A DNA stretch of 64,000 bases from Geothermobacter hydrogeniphilus. Its GTDB lineage: Bacteria > Desulfobacterota > Desulfuromonadia > Desulfuromonadales > Geothermobacteraceae. The notes under the pieces are model-generated. The model had not been told where the DNA came from. It saw only the letters and a list, made by a program, of their open reading frames with translations, and made no database searches. Made by a program: the position numbers and the translations under genes. How positions within the stretch are numbered: position 1 is the stretch's first letter; every line of letters begins with the position of its first letter. The stretch covers positions 56,734-120,733 of the forward strand of contig NZ_PPFX01000003.1 in NCBI RefSeq assembly GCF_002898515.1, written 5' to 3'. Of the stretch, positions 17,404 to 26,186 are shown one piece after another.

Positions 17404-18441
17404 ATGGAATCCTGGCAACAAAGCCTGCGCGCGGCCATCACCTCACCGCGACAGCTGGCCGAACGCTTCGACATCGACCCGCGTCCGCTGGAAGCGGTCT
17501 GCGTCCGCTATCCGCTGCGCATTACCCCCTATTACGCAGGGCTGATCCGCGAGGTCGGTGATCCGATCTGGCGCCAGTGCGTTCCCGACCCGGCGGAACT
17601 GGACGACGCCGGGCTGCCGACCGATCCTCTGGCCGAGGAAGCGCATTCGCCGGTGCCGGCCCTGGTGCATCGCTATCCCGACCGCGGGCTGCTGCTGGCC
17701 GGCAACAGCTGCGCCGGCTACTGCCGTTTCTGCACCCGCAAACGACGTATCGGCCGCCCCGAGTTCAATATCAGTTTCGCCGAACTGCAGCAGGGCATCA
17801 CCACCATTGCCGCCACTCCGCAAATCCGCGATGTGCTGATCTCGGGCGGCGACCCGCTGCTGCTGAATGATGCCATGCTGCAGGAACTGCTCGACCGGCT
17901 CAGGGCGATCCCGCATGTCGAGATCATCCGCATCGGCAGCCGGGTCCCGGTGGTACTGCCGGAGCGGATCACACCGTCACTGTGCCGAACTCTCAAACAG
18001 TGTGCACCGCTCTACCTCAACACCCACTTCAACCATCCGCGGGAGCTGACCGAGCAGAGCTGGCAGGCCTGCGCCCGACTGGCCGAGGCCGGGGTGGTAC
18101 TCGGCAACCAGACGGTGCTGCTGCGCGGCGTCAACGACGATCTCGAAACCCTGCTGGAGCTCAACCGCAACCTGCTGCAGATGCGGGTGCGCCCCTACTA
18201 CCTGCACCAGATGGACCTGACCGCCGGCACCGGACACTTCCGGGTGCGGGTGGAAAAAGGCCGCGAAATCAGTACCCGTCTGCGCGGGCGCATCACCGGC
18301 ATGGGGATTCCGCAGTACGTCATCGACCTGCCCGGCGGCAAGGGCAAGGTGCCGGTCAACGATGACTATGTCGAAACATGGGGGGATGAACTGGTCTTGC
18401 GGGCGCCGGACGGCACCCGGGTGGTGTATCGGCAAACATAG
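17404..18441 (+). CDS. KamA-family radical SAM enzyme, probable EpmB-type lysine aminomutase
   Basis: A 345-residue radical SAM protein. CAGYCRFC (about 103-110) binds the 4Fe-4S cluster, SGGDPLL is the SAM-binding GGD-like motif, and HFNHPRELT with PYYLHQMDLTAGTGHF are lysine 2,3-aminomutase blocks. It has the short N-terminus and length of EpmB (about 342) but the CxxC-TRKR context of KamA. The window also carries EpmA and an EF-P with PGKGQ, and the island-boundary repeat suggests this gene once lay directly beside efpL-efp-epmA. I therefore infer that it makes beta-lysine for EF-P. Free-lysine aminomutase is the alternative. Confidence 0.85.
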   Translation: MESWQQSLRAAITSPRQLAERFDIDPRPLEAVCVRYPLRITPYYAGLIREVGDPIWRQCVPDPAELDDAGLPTDPLAEEAHSPVPALVHRYPDRGLLLAGNSCAGYCRFCTRKRRIGRPEFNISFAELQQGITTIAATPQIRDVLISGGDPLLLNDAMLQELLDRLRAIPHVEIIRIGSRVPVVLPERITPSLCRTLKQCAPLYLNTHFNHPRELTEQSWQACARLAEAGVVLGNQTVLLRGVNDDLETLLELNRNLLQMRVRPYYLHQMDLTAGTGHFRVRVEKGREISTRLRGRITGMGIPQYVIDLPGGKGKVPVNDDYVETWGDELVLRAPDGTRVVYRQT

Positions 18442-18472
18442 CCCGGTACGGACACTTGGCCGCTAGGATCAT

Positions 18473-18598
18473 TTCAACGCAGAGATGGAGAGAGGCAGAG
18501 GCGGAGGGAAAAAATTCGGACTTTTGGTTTAGAGAAAACCCAAGCCTGCTTTTCTCCGCATCCTCTCCCCCTCTGCGGCTCTCCGTTAAAGAATTGGT
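18473..18598. repeat. Family C nested inverted repeat, copy C1 (inner module only)
   Basis: The left arm begins TCAACGCAGAGATGGAGAG and the right arm ends CTCTGCGGCTCTCCGTTAAA, an imperfect inverted repeat of about 40 bp each. It matches the inner part of the composite repeat at 48428. It lies between the KamA gene and the island boundary. Confidence 0.75.
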
Positions 18599-18618
18599 GC
18601 GCGGCCCCCCAAAACAAA

Positions 18619-18675
18619 TCATGCCCGCGAAACGAACCGGCACTCGCGGGTATCGACCTTGATCTTGGCCCCCGC
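18619..18675 (+). repeat. Left boundary direct repeat: orphan copy of efpL 3' end
   Basis: These 57 bp match 26130-26186 with 4 mismatches, in the same orientation. Read on the minus strand they encode the last residues of EfpL (AKIKVDTRECRFVSRA then stop), with no upstream gene. It is what an attachment site at a gene 3' end leaves on the far side of an inserted element. Confidence 0.85.
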
Positions 18676-18688
18676 CGTCCCCATACCC

Positions 18689-19102
18689 TCAGATTGCGGC
18701 CAGAAAGTCGCTGACGGTCTGGATCATGATGCCGGCACAGATTTGGGGCTGGTTGAAGAAAGGGCCGAAATGTTTTCGATCACCCGTCAGCAGATGGGTT
18801 GCTCGGCAGCTTCGGGCCGCAGCAAAGATCGGGCGATCTTTTTCAGGCAGGTTGATGGGGCTGTCGGTGACGGCCGGGCTCGCTACAATTCGCACAGCAT
18901 TCAGAAGAACTTCGAGCTGCGCCATGGCCCGGGGATATTTTCGTTCCAGGTTCCGCCGCACTTCCTCAATGGCCAGATCACTGGTAACAACCTGCCAGTA
19001 GCCGTCATTGGCCAGGGTGATAAGAAAGGCAGCCTTGCCGTCAGGATTGTGGGCGGCTGTGAACAGCACGTTGGCATCAAGAAACAGTCGATAGCGATTC
19101 AC
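18689..19102 (-). CDS. PIN-domain toxin
   Basis: A 137-residue PIN-fold ribonuclease. The conserved acidic residues are seen in YRLFLDANVLF (Asp9), SDLAIEEVRRNL (Glu near 46), EKDRPIFAAA (Asp near 88) and LLTGDRKHF (Asp near 107). Its ATG overlaps the antitoxin stop (TCAT on the plus strand), as in type II toxin-antitoxin operons. Its stop lies 14 bp inside the left island boundary, so it is the outermost gene there. RNA target is unknown. Confidence 0.88.
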   Translation of the reverse strand: MNRYRLFLDANVLFTAAHNPDGKAAFLITLANDGYWQVVTSDLAIEEVRRNLERKYPRAMAQLEVLLNAVRIVASPAVTDSPINLPEKDRPIFAAARSCRATHLLTGDRKHFGPFFNQPQICAGIMIQTVSDFLAAI

Positions 19103-19347
19103 CGGCTCCCCAGCTTATCCAGAATACGTTTTCTTTCGCTCGCCGAAAGCCGGTCTTCACTCTGCCAACGGTCAATCTCGGCATCCCCGTAGATGTCGAC
19201 CTCAATAACCGCCGCCGGCCGCAGGACAACCTCACCATCCCGGTCCTCGACAATGACAACCCCTCCCGGCTTGATGCCCAGCTTCTTACGCATGCCGGCC
19301 GGCAGGGTAATCTGCCCCCTGCTGGAAACGATGATATTTTCACGCAT
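19099..19347 (-). CDS. AbrB/MazE-like antitoxin
   Basis: An 82-residue SpoVT-AbrB swapped-hairpin protein: IIVSSRGQITLPAGMRKKLGIKPG is split here as a GQITLP core (about residues 11-16) and the KLGIKPG turn. The C-terminal half (WQSEDRLSASERKRIL) should wrap the toxin. GGAGG precedes the ATG at 19347. It probably binds its own promoter, which would lie in the short gap before repeat B2. Confidence 0.88.
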   Translation of the reverse strand: MRENIIVSSRGQITLPAGMRKKLGIKPGGVVIVEDRDGEVVLRPAAVIEVDIYGDAEIDRWQSEDRLSASERKRILDKLGSR

Positions 19348-19370
19348 GGCAACCTCCGCTCTGACTTGAA

Positions 19371-19532
19371 CCTGAATCAGTGAGCACCTGTTGGATGGAG
19401 AGTGCACGTGCTTGATCTGAGTGAGGTTTCCAAAAATCTGAGGCGCACCCATAGGTTCGCCGGTGATTTTTGGGAAACTCAGGCAGGTCAATGACTTGTG
19501 CTACCCGCCGACAAGGAGTTCACTGATTCAGG
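19371..19532 (+). repeat. Family B 162-bp palindromic repeat, copy B2
   Basis: It starts CCTGAATCAGTGAG and ends GAGTTCACTGATTCAGG. Outer arms align with B1 and with the reverse complement of B3, but the loop inside the central hairpin is in the opposite orientation to that of B1. It lies immediately upstream of the toxin-antitoxin operon. Confidence 0.85.
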
Positions 19533-19882
19533 TTGAATACAGAATAACCGTATTTCAGAAAATCGGCAAGCAGCAGCGCAAATCGGCGAAACGAGGGTCG
19601 CTCCTGTCTTCGTGCCTTGGCAACCTTTTCCAATCACCACATTTCCGTTTGGGTCAACAGTTCACCGCCTGCTCAGCCCTCCCCGCCAACTCACCGCCCA
19701 TGACGATGGTCACCGACTGGAGCATGGAGCAGGAGAACAGCGACGATCCGTTTTAACCTGCCCCTCCGCACCAACGCCCCGAAGGCTGAATTCGGCCTTC
19801 GGGGCGTTTCAAAATAATCAGAAAGGAGTATCAAGATAATCAGGAAATGACGGGCAGACTAATCTGAGAACTTACAGCAGTA
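19533..19882. other. Intergenic region with a long hairpin
   Basis: No intact gene. A short plus-strand frame ending ENSDDPF then stop (19756) could be a gene remnant. It is followed by a 14-bp perfect hairpin AACGCCCCGAAGGC/GCCTTCGGGGCGTT (19773-19808), which looks like a terminator stem without a U-run. The composition changes to AT-rich just after this point. Confidence 0.45.
19773..19808. terminator. 14-bp perfect hairpin, possible terminator
   Basis: Stem of 14 bp around the loop TGAATTCG. Neither side has a clear T-run; it may end transcription of the remnant to its left or be a structured element at the edge of the AT-rich cassette. Confidence 0.5.
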
Positions 19883-20461
19883 TCAAAAACCCAAACCTGC
19901 CCCCAAAAATACTTCAAATGTACTATCGGAATTATCAAAGAAATAATATCTCGCACCGAGTATAAATCCTAAATTAGATTGCTCATTTACGGACCCAAAT
20001 CCAGCGATAACGGCGTTCCCGCTTGTGTCCTCAGAAAAATCGAAACCGCTAAGAGAGCTATCGTTGAAGTTTAAGTCAACATTGATCGAGTCAAACTCAT
20101 AACCAACCCACCACGCAGTCTTTTGCCCGTTACCAGAATCAGTCACTGCCCCTACAATGGGAGCGATACCAAAAGAGCTAAAATCCATCTCAGCGTCAAC
20201 ATCGGATGCATCAAACGTTGCAGCGGAATATGCCCCACTCACTCCGAAAGACATCCCATCGTCCTTAGACGAAAAGAGATATATTCCGTCAGCGCCATAA
20301 GAGACGGTGCTACTATCCTCAAACGCAGTCTCAAGATAACTTGGTGCTGACATATAACCAATATGGCCACCAAAGAATCCAAAACTACTACAAAAGCCAT
20401 TAGCGGGAAAAACGATAAATGAAATCATAACAAATAATAATTTATTTCCAGTTCCAAACAT
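19883..20461 (-). CDS. Predicted outer-membrane beta-barrel protein
   Basis: A 192-residue exported protein I cannot name. A signal peptide (about 1-25, ending FCSS) is followed by alternating hydrophobic strands with many Gly, Ser, Asp and aromatic residues, and the chain ends GAGLGF with the terminal Phe typical of outer-membrane barrels. AT-rich codon use contrasts with neighbours outside the island. It is the last gene of a four-gene same-strand cassette of exported proteins. Eight strands would fit its length. Confidence 0.7.
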   Translation of the reverse strand: MFGTGNKLLFVMISFIVFPANGFCSSFGFFGGHIGYMSAPSYLETAFEDSSTVSYGADGIYLFSSKDDGMSFGVSGAYSAATFDASDVDAEMDFSSFGIAPIVGAVTDSGNGQKTAWWVGYEFDSINVDLNFNDSSLSGFDFSEDTSGNAVIAGFGSVNEQSNLGFILGARYYFFDNSDSTFEVFLGAGLGF

Positions 20462-20529
20462 TTCTCATCCTCCACGTAATAATTTCTTGACACAATAGTG
20501 TATAAATTATTGTATAAAATTGAGCTTCT

Positions 20530-20772
20530 CTATTTTTTATTTTGTTGCTTTTCAATAGCCTGCCTTAGAACATCGATTTGCTCTTCATCAGATAATTTAT
20601 AGGTTACAACATGGCCATCTTCTTCAATCGATGTGTCTCCTTCATTCCCGAGATACGTCGAATTGTCTTTTTCTTGGCTCGGTTCATACCCGGTATCATC
20701 TTGACGATCAAGAGCGCAGCATACCGTTGTTGTCAACATAAATAAAACTACAAAAATTGATAAAACTTTCAT
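20530..20772 (-). CDS. Small exported hypothetical protein
   Basis: An 80-residue protein with an N-terminal signal peptide (MKVLSIFVVLFMLTTTVCCA); the Cys pair at its end could act as a lipobox, although it is not a classical one. The mature part is strongly acidic and ends in a charged helix (DEEQIDVLRQAIEKQQNKK). GGAGGAAAAT precedes the ATG at 20772; a longer frame to 20817 lacks a ribosome site. Unknown function; AT-rich. Confidence 0.65.
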   Translation of the reverse strand: MKVLSIFVVLFMLTTTVCCALDRQDDTGYEPSQEKDNSTYLGNEGDTSIEEDGHVVTYKLSDEEQIDVLRQAIEKQQNKK

Positions 20773-20783
20773 ATTTTCCTCCT

Positions 20784-21164
20784 TCAATACAGAGTCCAAG
20801 TCAAAGTAGAACCACACCCAATGGTAACCCCCATTCTGGTGGCAGTAGGGCTCCCTCCAGGGCCTTGCGCTCTAAGATCATATGTCTTGTTACAAGGGAT
20901 ATCAGTAACCGAAAAAGACTGTCCTGGAGCTATCATATCATACGATCCGAGGTAGTTTGTCCCCCAAGTTGAAGATGATGTTGGACTTATATTTAGATAA
21001 AAAACAGCAGTATCAGTAGTGTTATGAACTCTCAAAGTTCCAGTTGTTTGGATGTTTGCTTGACTTCCACTACTACTATCCCCACCACCACAACCGGCCA
21101 AAAACAAAACAAACGATATACTTATCACTATCTTGAACAGAGTTCGTATCGCAGTACACTTCAT
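20784..21164 (-). CDS. Predicted lipoprotein
   Basis: A 126-residue lipoprotein with the lipobox LAGC at about residues 22-25 followed by a Gly-Gly-Asp-Ser linker. The mature domain begins TGTLRVHNTTDTAVFYLNIS and has two further Cys that could form a disulfide. The segment resembles small beta-sandwich domains that present loops with conserved Gly, but I do not recognise the family. It starts a few bases upstream of the 80-residue gene, on the same strand. Confidence 0.65.
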   Translation of the reverse strand: MKCTAIRTLFKIVISISFVLFLAGCGGGDSSSGSQANIQTTGTLRVHNTTDTAVFYLNISPTSSSTWGTNYLGSYDMIAPGQSFSVTDIPCNKTYDLRAQGPGGSPTATRMGVTIGCGSTLTWTLY

Positions 21165-21342
21165 CTTCCCTCCAAAATAATAAGTTTGCCTTCAATGGTC
21201 GACCCTGAGAAAGCATAATTTGTTGCAAGTATCTTTTCCAGGCTATCAACCTATAATAATAGGGGACAGAACTTTGCGCGGGTGGACCATTCCACCATTG
21301 CCACCATTGAAGAGCGCTAACGTGTAATATTCCCAACATCCA

Positions 21343-22026
21343 CTAGAATGCCGCTATAGAAAACGAACTTGTCGCATCGTACCGGTATGCAGTGCCGGAG
21401 CTATCGTTTGTCAGAATTTCCAAAGTGACCACTCCCATCCCATCAGAATTAAGAAGTGAGGAAGTGCCATAAACCCCCACATATACATGCGCCCCCCCAT
21501 CGACGTACTTCGCGTCGTCAGCAGACCCATTCGAGCCACTAAAAACCTCAGTCCAAGAACTATTTGTGCTATCCCACTCACAATATCCTGATGTTAAAGT
21601 GTTATTTGGACCAGAATCAGTCAAGCGAACATCGGCACCAATCCCGTTTATTACCATTCCAGTATTAATATTATTGTCTACATCCAAATACAATACTTTT
21701 GTAACTCCACTTGGGTAACTTGACAAATTACCAATATATTTCAAATCAAATGCATATCCTATATCATTCACAAAATATCCACCATTGATCCGTGTCAAAA
21801 TCACCCTACCAATATCAATCTGGTCTCCACCATTTCCAAATCCATCTTCATGAACAATGCTAGTATTACTACCCACTAAACCATTATTAGATAGATATGA
21901 ATTTACTTCACTAACGGTCACTTGGTTGAACAATCCTTGTCCTGTGGAGGTGGTGGAGACACTATCCCCGCCACCTCCACAGCCAGCAAGCATCACCACT
22001 GCAATCACAAAAATAAATTTTGCCAT
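21343..22026 (-). CDS. Predicted lipoprotein
   Basis: A 227-residue lipoprotein with lipobox LAGC (about 14-17) and a poly-Gly linker like that of the neighbouring 126-residue lipoprotein. The mature part is rich in Asn, Asp, Ser and Gly with YLDVDNNINTGM, a loop resembling calcium-binding repeats, and probably folds as beta-strands. I chose ATG at 22026 because AGGAGG lies 6 bases away; the preceding ATG (22029) is only 3 bases from it. First gene of the AT-rich cassette. Confidence 0.68.
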   Translation of the reverse strand: MAKFIFVIAVVMLAGCGGGGDSVSTTSTGQGLFNQVTVSEVNSYLSNNGLVGSNTSIVHEDGFGNGGDQIDIGRVILTRINGGYFVNDIGYAFDLKYIGNLSSYPSGVTKVLYLDVDNNINTGMVINGIGADVRLTDSGPNNTLTSGYCEWDSTNSSWTEVFSGSNGSADDAKYVDGGAHVYVGVYGTSSLLNSDGMGVVTLEILTNDSSGTAYRYDATSSFSIAAF

Positions 22027-22156
22027 CATTTACCTCCTGACAGTAAGTAGTCGTCCCTGAAAAAGGGCAACTTGTTGTAATTATTGCCTAAAATTTCACG
22101 GCAAATTATTAAAACCACCAAGTACAGTACTTCAGCCTCAAAAACGTGGTGATTTT

Positions 22157-22530
22157 ATGAAACCAAAAGCTCCGCAACCGAGTAACCGACGACCTGTTTC
22201 GCTCCCGGCTTGACCAGATTCTGAACCGGAAACACCCGCTGTTCGTGCTGGCGAATCAGATCGACTGGGAGGTCTTTGATAACAAGTTCGGCCCCCTACT
22301 ATGCCGAAAAGAAGGGCCGCCCCGGCAAGCCAACGCGGTTGATGGTCGGCCTGCATTATCTGAAGCATGCCTTCAACGAAAGTGACGAATCAGTTGTCGC
22401 CGGGCTGCTGGAGAACCCGTATTGGCAGTACTTTTGCGGGTTCGAGTTTTTCATCCACCAACTTCCGGTCGACCCGACCTCCATGACGCGCTGGCGGAAA
22501 CGGATCGGTCCGAAGGATATGTGACGGCTT
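22157..22530 (+). pseudogene. IS5-family transposase remnant, 5' part
   Basis: Reading starts at the ATG at 22157 (MKPKAPQPSN), and one extra C (about 22187) and another in a C-run (about 22294) each shift the frame. With both corrected, it reads as the N-terminal region of an IS5-type transposase: DLFRSRLDQIL, YAEKKGRPGKPTRLMVGLHY, NPYWQYFCGFEFF and DPTSMTRWRKRIG. It stops at 22524, so the catalytic DDE part is gone. It sits between the AT-rich cassette and the STAND regulator and is a trace of past transposition. Confidence 0.8.
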
Positions 22531-22658
22531 GAGAAAACAATGTTGAACTCGGAGCGCCAGTTTTGCGTCTGCTGGAGCGCCGATTTCGAATTTTTCAGGT
22601 ACGACTCAGTACATACCAACACCATCTCGTTTTTTTCATAGATTTCGCATCGCAAATA

Positions 22659-22702
22659 CAAAAAAGGGCCACGAAAGCAATAAGAATCGCTTCCGCAGCC
22701 CC
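22659..22702 (-). terminator. Intrinsic terminator of the STAND-BTAD gene
   Basis: On the minus strand a 14-bp stem (GGGGCTGCGGAAGC pairing with GCTTTCGTGGCCCT, including wobble pairs) around a 10-base loop is followed by TTTTTT. It lies 28 bp after the regulator's stop codon. Confidence 0.75.
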
Positions 22703-22729
22703 ACTGTCCGCAACAATGCGCAAAACCAG

Positions 22730-25700
22730 CTACATTCCGTCCTCGGCAAAAAAACTTTCCAGAATCTCCTCGACCTCGGCCGGGACATACCCATCCTCGC
22801 GCAAAGCGTCCCGGTAGTCCCGAATCGTTCTGCGCGCCTGCACATGGTTGCCGTAACGGGCATGATGCTCATAGAGCAACCGAATCAAGGATTCGTTGGT
22901 TCGGTCATATCTCAAACCGTCCTCAGCAATTCGCACAGCTTCTTCATGCAACCCGTTGGCATAATGGGTTTCGGCCAGGCGACAGACACACTCCAGATAA
23001 CGATTGTGCAGATTTCGGCGAAAATCACACACCCGGTCGCTGGCCTGGGCACCCGGAACGAACTCACCCACCCAAAGCCGATGGGCCTGGCGCAACACAT
23101 TGCCGGCCTGCCAAGCCTTCTTACGCCGCGCATGCCACAGTCCCTCTTTCACCTTATCCTGAAACTCAGCGACATCCACCCGAACGTTGCGCAGAGACAA
23201 TATGCCCTTTTCCAGCACCAAATAGATTTTTGAGCTCTGAGCCCCGAAGTGTTCGTCCAACACCCGGCGCAACCGGAAAAGCAGGTTGTCAAACTTGACC
23301 CGGGACTTCTTCTCGGCACTGTCGGGCCACAACGCCGCCTGGATTTCTCCTAGTGGCAAGGCACACCCCGGCGTTGCGACCAACAACGCCAGCAGCTCTC
23401 TCTGTCCCGCCGTCAGGTGATTGCAGGTTTTCTTTCCCACACTCAGCTCCAGGCCACCCAAGGTCCTGATCTGCAGCAGTGAAACAATAGGACCATCCGC
23501 AAGTCGGACTTTCCCCAAACGCTCACTTAACAAAAACGCGGCATAGTCGGCCTCGATACCCTGTGCCAAGGCCACCGAAAGAAGCTTCTCCATAACCGAA
23601 GGTGTCCAACTGAAGAAATGGACATAACGGTTTTTACGCAACAACTCCAACATCCGGCGGATTTCGTGCAGAGCTTCCGCCTGTTTTCCACAGTCCAGAC
23701 ACAGACAGGCACGGTGAGCATGGGTGCCGGCGAGGACAAAATCGTTTCCCATGTCGGTGCTGAGCTCCCTGGCGTGCTCAAGAAGTTGTTCAGCCCGCCC
23801 CCGCATACCCAACTGGACATAGGCGCCCCCCAGAATCATGTTGTTGAAAGCCACAAAATAGTGTCCACCAGCCGCACATCTCAGCTGGCGGGATTCTTCA
23901 GCCGCAGCAACGGCCTGTTCCCGGTCGCCCTGAAGAGCCAGCAGATAGGCAGAATAATGGAGATATTGGCTGCGCAGATGCGGCCGCCGTGCCGCACCAT
24001 CCCCGTGCAGAGCAAGTTGCAGCGCCCGTCGGGCCTCAACATACTCTCCCTTGGCGAAATGCATGTCGATATCCCATAACAGCAGAAAGGGCAGAAACAC
24101 AGTCTTACCCGACAACCCCGCCCGATCATCATCAAGCAGGCGGTCACGGTGGACGGGGTAATTATCGAAATCGCCCTCTAAACCCAACAGGTTCACTTGG
24201 TTGAGGTGAACGAATAGTCGGTTCATCTCGCTGATCAGGGGACGGCCAGCGAGTGCCGTGAGCTTTTCAACAATGTTCCGCAGCACACCCCAGTCAGCCT
24301 GAACACCATGCAGGTAAATCTCAACCAACAGGGCGGAAACGCGAAAATTGTCATAGTCGAGTTCTTCTGCCAACTGGCGGGTCGTTTCTGCGTGCTGCCT
24401 GGCACGGGCGGCATTGGCATTGGCATCGACATAGCTGAAACCGACACTCAACATGCGTGCGGCATTGAAGTGGGCGATGGGGGGTAATTCGTGCCGCAAC
24501 AGGGCATAGAGTTCTTCCGCACGCGCCAGAAGACAGCGCCCCTGCTCAAACATGCCATCAACCAAACAGTGAAAATAGATCAGCTCGCCGGTGGCCAGAA
24601 ACTCGCCAACGAACTCCTGTTCTTCGCTGAATCCGGCTCTGGCCCGTTCAAGGCTTTGATAGGCTTCGGGCGGATCGATTTCGAGGCTCAATTTTCCGTG
24701 AAAAAATGAAAGCCAGTTGCTTTCGGATACGACGGCCTCGGGAAACTGACTGACCATCTCCCGCAAGGTATCAACACGATTGTCCGCGAGCAGCTTGAGA
24801 CCGACCTTCTGCAACAGGGTTTGCGCAACCGAATAATCCTGCGCCTGCAGGGCGTAATACACAGCCTCTTCCACCCGACCCTGTTGCCGAAACCAGGCGG
24901 CCGCATCGCGAAACACCTGACTGCGTTCCTGTGGGGACAGTACCTCACCAGCAGCCGCCCGCAAACTGTCGCGCAGCAGTTGATGAAAAATATATACGGA
25001 TCTTTTGCCATCACTCCGGGCAACAAACAGGTTTCGTCTTGCGGCCCGTTCCAAATGCTGCTCTATGTCCGGCACCATCGTCAACTGCCGCGCCAAAGCA
25101 ACCGGAACCTTTTCCAGAAGAGACAACTTAAAAAAACCGGACCGTAAATCCTCCGGCAGCAGGGCCAAGACTTCAACCTGGAAATAGGTATGAATATCGG
25201 GATGCTTTTGCTTCAGCAACTCTTCGAGTCGTCGCAGAATCGCCTGTTCATCGTGCTCAGGAAGGGTTTTCAGGAGGAGGAGTACCCCCATGATCCAACC
25301 ACCGGTCAGTCGGTGAAGTTGCCGCACAATCTCGATGGAAGCCGGAAACTGCAGCATCGCAACACACAACTCGGCGATTTCGTCATGCGTCAACCGCAGA
25401 TCGTCACTCCCAATCTGAAGCGCTCGACTTTGCAATTCCGTCAAGATGGCATGACGAGAGATGAGTATAAAACGGAGGTTGCCGCTTGCGGCCTCAATGA
25501 GCGTCCGTAAAAAATGCAGGCTGGCGGGTGAGTTTTCGAGCAGGTGAATATCGTCGAAAACCAGATAGTGGATACCTGGCAGAGTGCGGTCAAGCTCGGC
25601 GGCGAGAAGCTCACCCAGGCGGGCCGAAGCCACGGCGCCGAGCTCGCCATTGTCAATCAGTTTTTGCAGTAAGGGAAAATCCGCTTCTGGGAACCGGTCG

Positions 25701-25963
25701 CGCAAAACCGTAACCAGGTCGGTAATAAAGGCAACGGGATCCTGATCCCGAAAGCCAATCTGCCGCCAGAAATAGGGCCGGTCAAATCCGGCAAGCAACT
25801 GGGCAGCAAAATACGATTTGCCATAGCCCGCCCCGGCGACGATAAAAATGATCTTTTTCCGCGCTCCTCCCCGGGCCTCAACCTGCCCGAACAAACGTGC
25901 GCGCCGCAGGGTTCCCGAGTTCTCCCCATGCGGTCCGGCGGCCTCTGACTCGAACCAATACAT
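22730..25963 (-). CDS. STAND ATPase transcriptional regulator with C-terminal BTAD (MalT/SARP-like)
   Basis: A 1077-residue regulator. The N-terminal NTPase has Walker A AGAGYGKS (43-50) and Walker B YLVFDDIHLLE (about 132-142), as in MalT-type signal-transduction ATPases. A long helical-repeat region (about 340-800) probably binds the inducer or partner. The C-terminus has an OmpR-like winged helix (about 830-930; ELLALLVATPG, VKFDNLLFRLRRVL) and a BTAD helical domain. GGAGG precedes the ATG. It lacks a LuxR-type helix-turn-helix. Whether it controls the exported-protein cassette next to it is untested. Confidence 0.9.
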   Translation of the reverse strand: MYWFESEAAGPHGENSGTLRRARLFGQVEARGGARKKIIFIVAGAGYGKSYFAAQLLAGFDRPYFWRQIGFRDQDPVAFITDLVTVLRDRFPEADFPLLQKLIDNGELGAVASARLGELLAAELDRTLPGIHYLVFDDIHLLENSPASLHFLRTLIEAASGNLRFILISRHAILTELQSRALQIGSDDLRLTHDEIAELCVAMLQFPASIEIVRQLHRLTGGWIMGVLLLLKTLPEHDEQAILRRLEELLKQKHPDIHTYFQVEVLALLPEDLRSGFFKLSLLEKVPVALARQLTMVPDIEQHLERAARRNLFVARSDGKRSVYIFHQLLRDSLRAAAGEVLSPQERSQVFRDAAAWFRQQGRVEEAVYYALQAQDYSVAQTLLQKVGLKLLADNRVDTLREMVSQFPEAVVSESNWLSFFHGKLSLEIDPPEAYQSLERARAGFSEEQEFVGEFLATGELIYFHCLVDGMFEQGRCLLARAEELYALLRHELPPIAHFNAARMLSVGFSYVDANANAARARQHAETTRQLAEELDYDNFRVSALLVEIYLHGVQADWGVLRNIVEKLTALAGRPLISEMNRLFVHLNQVNLLGLEGDFDNYPVHRDRLLDDDRAGLSGKTVFLPFLLLWDIDMHFAKGEYVEARRALQLALHGDGAARRPHLRSQYLHYSAYLLALQGDREQAVAAAEESRQLRCAAGGHYFVAFNNMILGGAYVQLGMRGRAEQLLEHARELSTDMGNDFVLAGTHAHRACLCLDCGKQAEALHEIRRMLELLRKNRYVHFFSWTPSVMEKLLSVALAQGIEADYAAFLLSERLGKVRLADGPIVSLLQIRTLGGLELSVGKKTCNHLTAGQRELLALLVATPGCALPLGEIQAALWPDSAEKKSRVKFDNLLFRLRRVLDEHFGAQSSKIYLVLEKGILSLRNVRVDVAEFQDKVKEGLWHARRKKAWQAGNVLRQAHRLWVGEFVPGAQASDRVCDFRRNLHNRYLECVCRLAETHYANGLHEEAVRIAEDGLRYDRTNESLIRLLYEHHARYGNHVQARRTIRDYRDALREDGYVPAEVEEILESFFAEDGM

Positions 25964-26129
25964 GCCACCTCCAGCGATTCAAAATACACCACAACATCCA
26001 CTCCAGTTCCTATAACGGGTCAGCATACAAGCAAGATCTCAAAAAAATCTCAAATTTTCCAAGTTGCCAACACCGCGTACATGAATGGGACCAACGACAA
26101 CCTGGCCTGGTGCACTTTTCCCTGGTCGC

Positions 26130-26186
26130 TCACGCCCGCGAGACGAACCGGCACTCGCGGGTGTCGACCTTGATCTTGTCCCCCGC
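26130..26186 (+). repeat. Right boundary direct repeat: genuine efpL 3' end
   Basis: This is the copy of the 57-bp direct repeat that forms the true 3' end of efpL. Together with 18619-18675 it frames the island. Confidence 0.85.

Noticed and set aside
18356-18643. A 95-residue minus-strand frame over the KamA 3' end
   Set aside because: It reads through repeat C1 and is antisense to KamA; no ribosome site.
19680-19756. SSB-like acidic tail (ENSDDPF) as evidence of a truncated ssb gene
   Set aside because: The upstream frame has no OB-fold sequence, and DDPF is not the canonical DDIPF; too short to call.
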